From: Galaxea fascicularis
Taxonomy: Eukaryota > Cnidaria > Anthozoa > Scleractinia > Euphylliidae
Direction: 5' to 3'
DNA length: 64,000 nt
NCBI GenBank assembly: GCA_948470475.1
Contig: OX419346.1
Coordinates: 3,815,231-3,879,230 of the forward strand
Shown one piece after another: positions 59,008-64,000 of the stretch. The notes below the pieces were generated by a model. It made no database searches, was not told where the DNA came from, and saw only the letters and a program-made list of their open reading frames with translations. A program made the translations under genes and the position numbers. The stretch's first letter is position 1; every line of letters begins with the position of its first letter.

Positions 59008-60660
59008 ACGCACTTGGTTTCACGACTCCACCAGCAGGCATGCTGGAATGTGATCGACCATCGCATGCATATATTTTTTGAAGGAGTGTCAAAGCTTGAT
59101 TCAGCTACATGATCCCAGGACAAACGAACACACTAAAATTTAAGCGAAGTTTTCGAATAGAATTCCTCGAATTAACTTAAAAAAAATTAGTGTTTCCGGC
59201 CTTAATCCCACATTCCCTCAAAAACGGATGATTGTGCTCCCAAGATTATTTTCTGGCCCCTTCCAACGCATGGAAACCAATCAGACCGGCTGCTGGATGC
59301 GACACTAGCGAGGTCAATATGAAAGCATATGCAGGCTTGATTTCCGCCGCTAGCACTGCAGACTATTTATCGGCCAAATAACAACTGAAAAAATTAAGGG
59401 GCAACGGGATTATATGGTCAATTGATGCTGCTTAAGTCATGGTATAAATTAAGCTTTATTTATACGCAACAACTGGTGTTTGAGCGCTATATATTTTGTT
59501 CTCATCTGCTTTATGAGCCAACTGATGACCCTATAATACATTACCAATTTTTCATACTTTCCTTAAATAATAGTGATGATATAAAAGAATTTTACAATAT
59601 ACATCCCGCCCTCCCTGATGAGAACGACAGAGAAATGAAATTTTCTAAAAAAAAAAAAAAAAAAAAAAAACAGGGGTGAGCCCGGAGGACTAATTTGTGT
59701 GCTCGTGGGAAGCCCTGGAGTTTAGGGGGTGTATTGTATCAAAAAGGTAGATCGCCAAAGTGAGGCATTTCTTGAAATGTGCCCCATTCGACTCTTCAGT
59801 TGAAATCGTCACCGAAAAAATGTCATATTATGAGTCCGTGGAAGTGGAACCCCAAAGGTAAGAAAATAATGCCCAGAACATTTGGTTGTCACATGATCGT
59901 CCGTCGGTCCGTCCGCAACACAGGACAACCAATGCGAATCGCACACTCCAACCTTGCAGATACTTCGCAATTATTTTAAAGTGGCTTATTTCTTATGGAA
60001 TATTGCAGTTCGCCAGTAAACTGGGCAATTGTTGTGCGTAAGTGCCATTGAACAGTATGCAGACTTAATGTAAATGTAACGAAAATTATAAAAACATAAC
60101 ATCAACAATAATTATGACTATAACAGAATTTTAGTATCGGATTGGCTATCACCACGGTAAAAGGGCATTAGACACGGGTGATTAACAAAATTAAGGCAGA
60201 AGTTTACCCCATTACATTATGATAATTAAGATCACATATTCAAGCCGTCTTAACTTGTTTCGTGTCTTTAAGTTTTGACGAAGATTCATAACCACGCAAG
60301 ACTTCAAAGGGCGAGTCGAATAGCTCAACTCCCTTCCTCATATTTGAATGTTACAAAATGACTTAGAAATGGTGGTATCGGCCTTAAACAGAAGGGGGAA
60401 TGAAATATCACTTCACTGTGTTAAAAATTAAATGCCGGGATTGTAATAAAAATACTAAGTTAGACTATTTACACTTTCGACAATTTTAACGTCCCTTGGA
60501 CGACAGAGGATATAAGATGCCCAAGAACTAAAGAATAGAAAATAAATTCAGTTGTCAATAATTATCCATTTTGCCAATTAATAAAATCTTCAACAGATAT
60601 TTTTGTTTTAACTCGCGGCGCAGAGCCTCTCTCTGGAGTAAGCGTCCGTTTGCCTCGTTG
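59008..60660. other. Intergenic region between the ZP-N and thioredoxin-like genes
   Basis: No recognised gene. An A-run of about 26 bases (59647-59672) follows an open frame of 85 codons (59422-59679) with no known domain. The A-run could be the tail of a retroposed sequence. The rest is AT-rich. Confidence 0.35.
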
Positions 60661-61758
60661 CTACGTCATAACCGGTAGAGAAACTTCACTTGAAGAGGAC
60701 TGGGAGATTCTTTGCTGCTTGCGCGCGCGTGTAGATGTAGCACTAGCCCCAGTCTTCGCCGTGACTGGACGGCTCGGATATCCAGCACCGTGAGTACTAA
60801 ATGAGCGAGAGTACAAATGTATAGGTTCACCTGACTTGTTGAAACGATTATAACCAGTTAATCTGGCTGAACGGCCAATGGCTGAAGTAGTTTTCGGTCT
60901 GACATACTCTTTCCTTGGTTTTCTTTGTGGAGTAGTCGATCTTGTTGAGGCCAAAGAATCTTCGCTCCGACTCGTTCCATGAAGTCTTTGATACAAAGAT
61001 TTTAACTCAGCCGATATTTTACGATAACGACCCGAAGTATTGCTGTCAGGATCGTCATCATCGGAGAGACTTGGGTCACGCTCGTCTTCATCGTCGAGCT
61101 CACAATGTGAGCATCTTGGTACGGGACAGTTTGACTGGCTGACTTGAGAAAAAGTGTGCAGGAAAAATGCCCGAAATGTTGATGCATCTCGGTAGCTGCA
61201 ACGGCCATGCCACGATATATAACCTAAAAGCAAGAAATGTGTCAAAAGTGTAAAACTATTCATTAAGACCAATACAGGTTTCTCAGGAATTGCATTGGAG
61301 AATGCAGTGATACATCACCGACTTAGTAAATGTTTGTCAAGGTCTTTTACGTTTTCCTCCTCCCATCCGGCCTATTGAGTGTGAGTGAGTGTAGCCCAGA
61401 CCTATTCGGCAATCGTGCTGACAATCATAGCGAGAAAAAAAGACAAGTAAAAGGACCTTAAGCAATAGATAGGCCATTTCCGAATTACCTCAAGCCTCTT
61501 CTCAAGCGAGTCTAGGTGCTCACCTTTCATATGCAATTTCATTCACATGAAAATGAGTTTAATTTGCGTGTGAATGAAAGCTGAGTTGCACATGTAAGGA
61601 TGAGCACCTAGACTCGCTTTGAAAAGGAGGCTTGAGGTAATTCGAAAATGGCCTATTCCTTTACTGGAGCTCGCTCGTTCGAAAGCCCATTAAGCTTACC
61701 CACAGTGAAGTATTAACCGACCATCTCTCTCAACCAACGTACTTTTTAACAATTAGAC

Positions 61759-61792
<34 letters not shown>

Positions 61793-63630
61793 TAGTATCA
61801 CCCAACTAGTCGGACAGAAAAGGCAATAATAAAGTTAGCAAATGCAAGTTGAAGAAATAGTTCTTTGGGAATAAAACGAAAGAAAGCGTCACGTTCGATT
61901 GCCATTCGATCAAAATGCAGGATTTACACTAGTCCACTAGTTGGGTGATGCTAATTCATGATAAAGGACTCTTTCAATGACCGGCGGATGCCACAGCTCC
62001 TTGTTGTTGTCATAAATGAGTTCAAGGCGTAATACAAACATACCAAAGCTCAGAGCTGCAAATAACTGTCGGTAATCAGACAATATCCGACTAAACTCGG
62101 CCCACGTCCGAACCTTTTTTCCCCAAATAATAAGTAAAGAAAGATAAACGTCCGACCACATTTCTGTTTTGCCCGACCAAAATAGAGACGTGGTCGGACA
62201 TGTGTCCTTTCAAGCCGAGAAAGAAAGATTATTTGCAGTTCTGAGAGCTTAATGTTCATCCGAAATGTCAGCAAAAAATAGAATGCGGCTCTTCCTACTC
62301 AATGTAAGTTCTAATAGACCTGCATATCTGGGGATAGCGGAAAGAGAAGTGTGCCGGGTAGTCCAGGTTAATTTTACGTTTGCGTTTATTACCACTCACC
62401 AGAACTGTCCAGTAAAATGATGGTTGGTACTCCAACCAAACCAAATAGCTGGCAAACATCCGGGTCATTAATGACGCCTCGCTTGGTGGCACGAGTCCGC
62501 TGACTCTGAGGATAGCAACCACAGGTGTGGGTCACAGAGCCACTTGTTTTGCGCCAGTTGTGCTCGGTCAGAGTGTTTGCCAAGGACTGGCGATGAGACA
62601 TGACTGGCTCGTCACTTCGCACACAGCACGTGACAAAGGAAAACTAAAAAGAAGATCATAGTTCAATAAAACATACAACTAAAAAGGCGTGTCCTGTAAT
62701 TTCACGTTGCGAGGAAGGACGATAAACTTGAATATCACTACAAACAAACAAACCGGCTAACAAACACAGAAGAAAACGAGAAATAAAAAATTTTGGTACA
62801 CATCAATCGATTTCTAAAGTATTCGCTTCTTTTCTATCAAATCTTACAACTCATTCAACCCTTTTACTCCCAAGATCTGATTATTAATTCTCCTTTCTAG
62901 CTGCTATACAGTTCCTTGAATATCAGTTAAGAGAATTTGGGGTTACATCAAGATAACACCCTCTGGCTGATAAATTTGTCTATTATCACAAGGGGAAGTT
63001 AAATGCTAATCATTTCTGGGAGTTAAAGGGTTACGTTGGCAGGGAATGATCGCAGAGAATAATCCCACGTACAGTTCCACGAAAGGAACAAAAACCTTTT
63101 ATGTAAACAATCCCTACGAATAGTCCCATAAATTCAAACTTGTTTGAACAAATGTTGGTCGCCGCAAATAGACTTTTTGGATTCACACGAAGTGAATTGG
63201 TCCCCACGAACGTTTGGTGCGAACATTCCCCTCGTGTGTACCGCCCTTTACAATTTTGACGGCCGCCTATTCGTTGTCCGACAAGTCCTCATAAGTGAGG
63301 GGGTTAAGTAGATATTTGGGTAACACTTTAGACGATTAACATGAATTTATGGCTATATAAAGAAAACATCGCTGAAAGTAAGACGGGTCATTTTTGTTTG
63401 TCCTCGCCTAACAGCTGACTTTGAGAGTTCTTAATGATCTGTACTAACCATTTCTCCTGGGCACTTAATACTTTCTGAAGGACCCAAACACTTATTGACT
63501 TATAAAGTTATCACTTCCGTTAACCACAAGAGAAGATCTTTAGAGAAAAGACAAAAGACGCAATACCTTATCGGAAAATTCCTCCGCGAACTGCACGAAA
63601 TACTCCAAAATCTTCAATGATGAGCAACAC
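60661..63630 (-). CDS. Thioredoxin-fold protein, nucleoredoxin-like (3' part, partial)
   Basis: Three terminal exons on the minus strand: 63630-63567 (phase 2 in), 62643-62400, 61223-60661 (stop TAG). The earlier exon or exons lie beyond the right edge. The joined product includes CCSSLKILEYFVQFAEEF (helix after the active site), FSFVTCCVRSDEP (beta strand), FGLVGVPTIILLDSSGG (cis-Pro loop GVPT and strand) and YISWHGRCSYRDASTFRAFF (last strand and helix). This is the order in nucleoredoxin and tryparedoxin domains. The stretch between the strand and the cis-Pro loop is long and carries Cys residues (HTCGC). A tail of about 160 residues follows, with a Cys pair (PRCSHC), an acidic block and a Ser/Arg-rich region. 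The active site would be the CCSS at the exon start, a CxxS form if nothing upstream supplies another Cys. The exact family is uncertain. Confidence 0.6.
61470..61660. mobile_element. MITE, full copy (GAATTACCTCAAGCCTC family)
   Basis: AATAGGCCATTTCCGAATTA with CCTCAAGCCTC at the left pairs with GAGGCTTGAGGTAATTCGAA with AATGGCCTATT at the right. The arms are about 55 bases and continue imperfectly inward. A truncated copy lies at 26787-26931. It sits in an intron of the thioredoxin-like gene. Confidence 0.85.
61748..61791. repeat. Perfect 13-bp inverted repeat
   Basis: AACAATTAGACCC at 61748-61760 and GGGTCTAATTGTT at 61779-61791 are exact complements with an 18-base spacer that is itself partly complementary. 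It would form a stable hairpin and is intronic. Confidence 0.85.
61794..61955. mobile_element. Small fold-back element (ATCACCCAACTAG ends)
   Basis: AGTATCACCCAACTAGTCGG at the left and CCACTAGTTGGGTGATGCTA at the right are inverted with two or three mismatches. The interior of about 120 bases is AT-rich. It is intronic in the thioredoxin-like gene. Confidence 0.65.
62855..63033 (+). mobile_element. MITE (CCCTTTTACTCCCAAGATCTGA family), full copy
   Basis: The left end CAACCCTTTTACTCCCA pairs with the right end TGGGAGTTAAAGGGTTA. The interior matches the reverse copy at 20520-20662. It lies in an intron of the thioredoxin-like gene. Confidence 0.8.
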
Positions 63631-64000
63631 CTAAAAAATCAAAACAAAAACATTGATCGTGAACGGCGAAGAGATCTTATGATACCACACAAAGGGTCTA
63701 ACTATTTTACACCATGCCATAGAAAATGCACAGGTTCATATAATCAATGCGAAATCGGCGCAATGCAAGATGCGATGGTTGGGTGGAAAGTTTTGATTGG
63801 TTGCATATTCTTTGGCATGATAAAAATACTACTCTAGTATGCATGGGCTCGGTATTCCGTAATACTTTCGGCACACCAGCACCGATTCAAGAGCCGGGAA
63901 AGAAAAGGTTCTTTAATTAATAAAATATCTGTTGGGCAAAACTCAGACTGTGATGGTTACTGGTGTAAAATTGGATTTCGTCTTTCTTTACTTTCGACTT
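63631..64000. other. Right edge: probable intron of the thioredoxin-like gene
   Basis: The last recognised exon begins at 63630 in phase 2, so coding sequence must lie further upstream. No exon is recognised in these last 370 bases. Confidence 0.4.

Noticed and set aside
59422..59679. 85-codon open frame ending in a long A-run, considered a processed gene copy
   Set aside because: No known domain or parent gene recognised. The final Lys run is just the A-run. Kept only as a note in the intergenic entry.

Overview
This window looks like nuclear DNA of an animal, most likely an anthozoan cnidarian such as a stony coral. The reasons are short exons with GT..AG introns, five tRNA-derived SINE copies, many small fold-back (MITE-like) elements, and a tandem pair of TTC28-like TPR-CHAT genes. 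The species call is inference; no ribosomal or mitochondrial marker is present. I see no bacterial-style operons, CRISPR arrays or functional tRNA genes.

Layout. (1) 0.5-12.4 kb, minus strand: the 5' part of an ANKRD26-like gene with five ankyrin repeats and then an acidic, low-complexity region. Twelve exons keep matching splice phases and the gene runs off the left edge. Its introns hold SINEs and fold-back elements. (2) 14.4-25.1 kb, plus strand: three short genes in tandem encoding proteins of 85, 82 and 81 residues. Each has a textbook BH3 motif (L-x-x-I-G-D-x-L) and a hydrophobic tail. Each also has a non-coding first exon behind a similar promoter with CGTGA boxes and a TATA-like AATAAAT/ATAAATA box. 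A fourth, weaker promoter copy lies near 20.8 kb. (3) 27.0-32.5 kb: an array of about 190 copies of a 27-bp minisatellite, split by one SINE and containing a 1,053-bp (39 x 27) higher-order repeat. It is open in several frames on both strands but is probably not a gene.

(4) 33.4-55.1 kb, plus strand: a tandem duplication of about 10-11 kb, each copy carrying one six-exon TPR-CHAT gene (1,198 and 1,241 residues by my splice model). The five splice junctions have the same phases in both copies, and exons 1-4 have the same lengths. Both keep the candidate His/Cys pair of a caspase-like CHAT peptidase domain. Fold-back elements and a LINE fragment present in only one copy mark insertions after the duplication. 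(5) 55.4-59.0 kb, plus strand: a three-exon gene for a small secreted or membrane-anchored protein with a ZP-N domain only. (6) 60.7-63.6 kb, minus strand: the 3' part of a thioredoxin-fold gene of the nucleoredoxin type with a Ser/Arg-rich tail.

How they may work together: BH3-only proteins start mitochondrial apoptosis by binding Bcl-2 proteins, CHAT domains belong to the caspase/separase clan, and vertebrate ANKRD26 recruits PIDD1 upstream of caspase-2. Their proximity suggests a cell-death neighbourhood. That is a hypothesis, because animal genes need not be functionally linked to neighbours. The strongest new-looking item is the tandem BH3-only cluster with its shared promoter.
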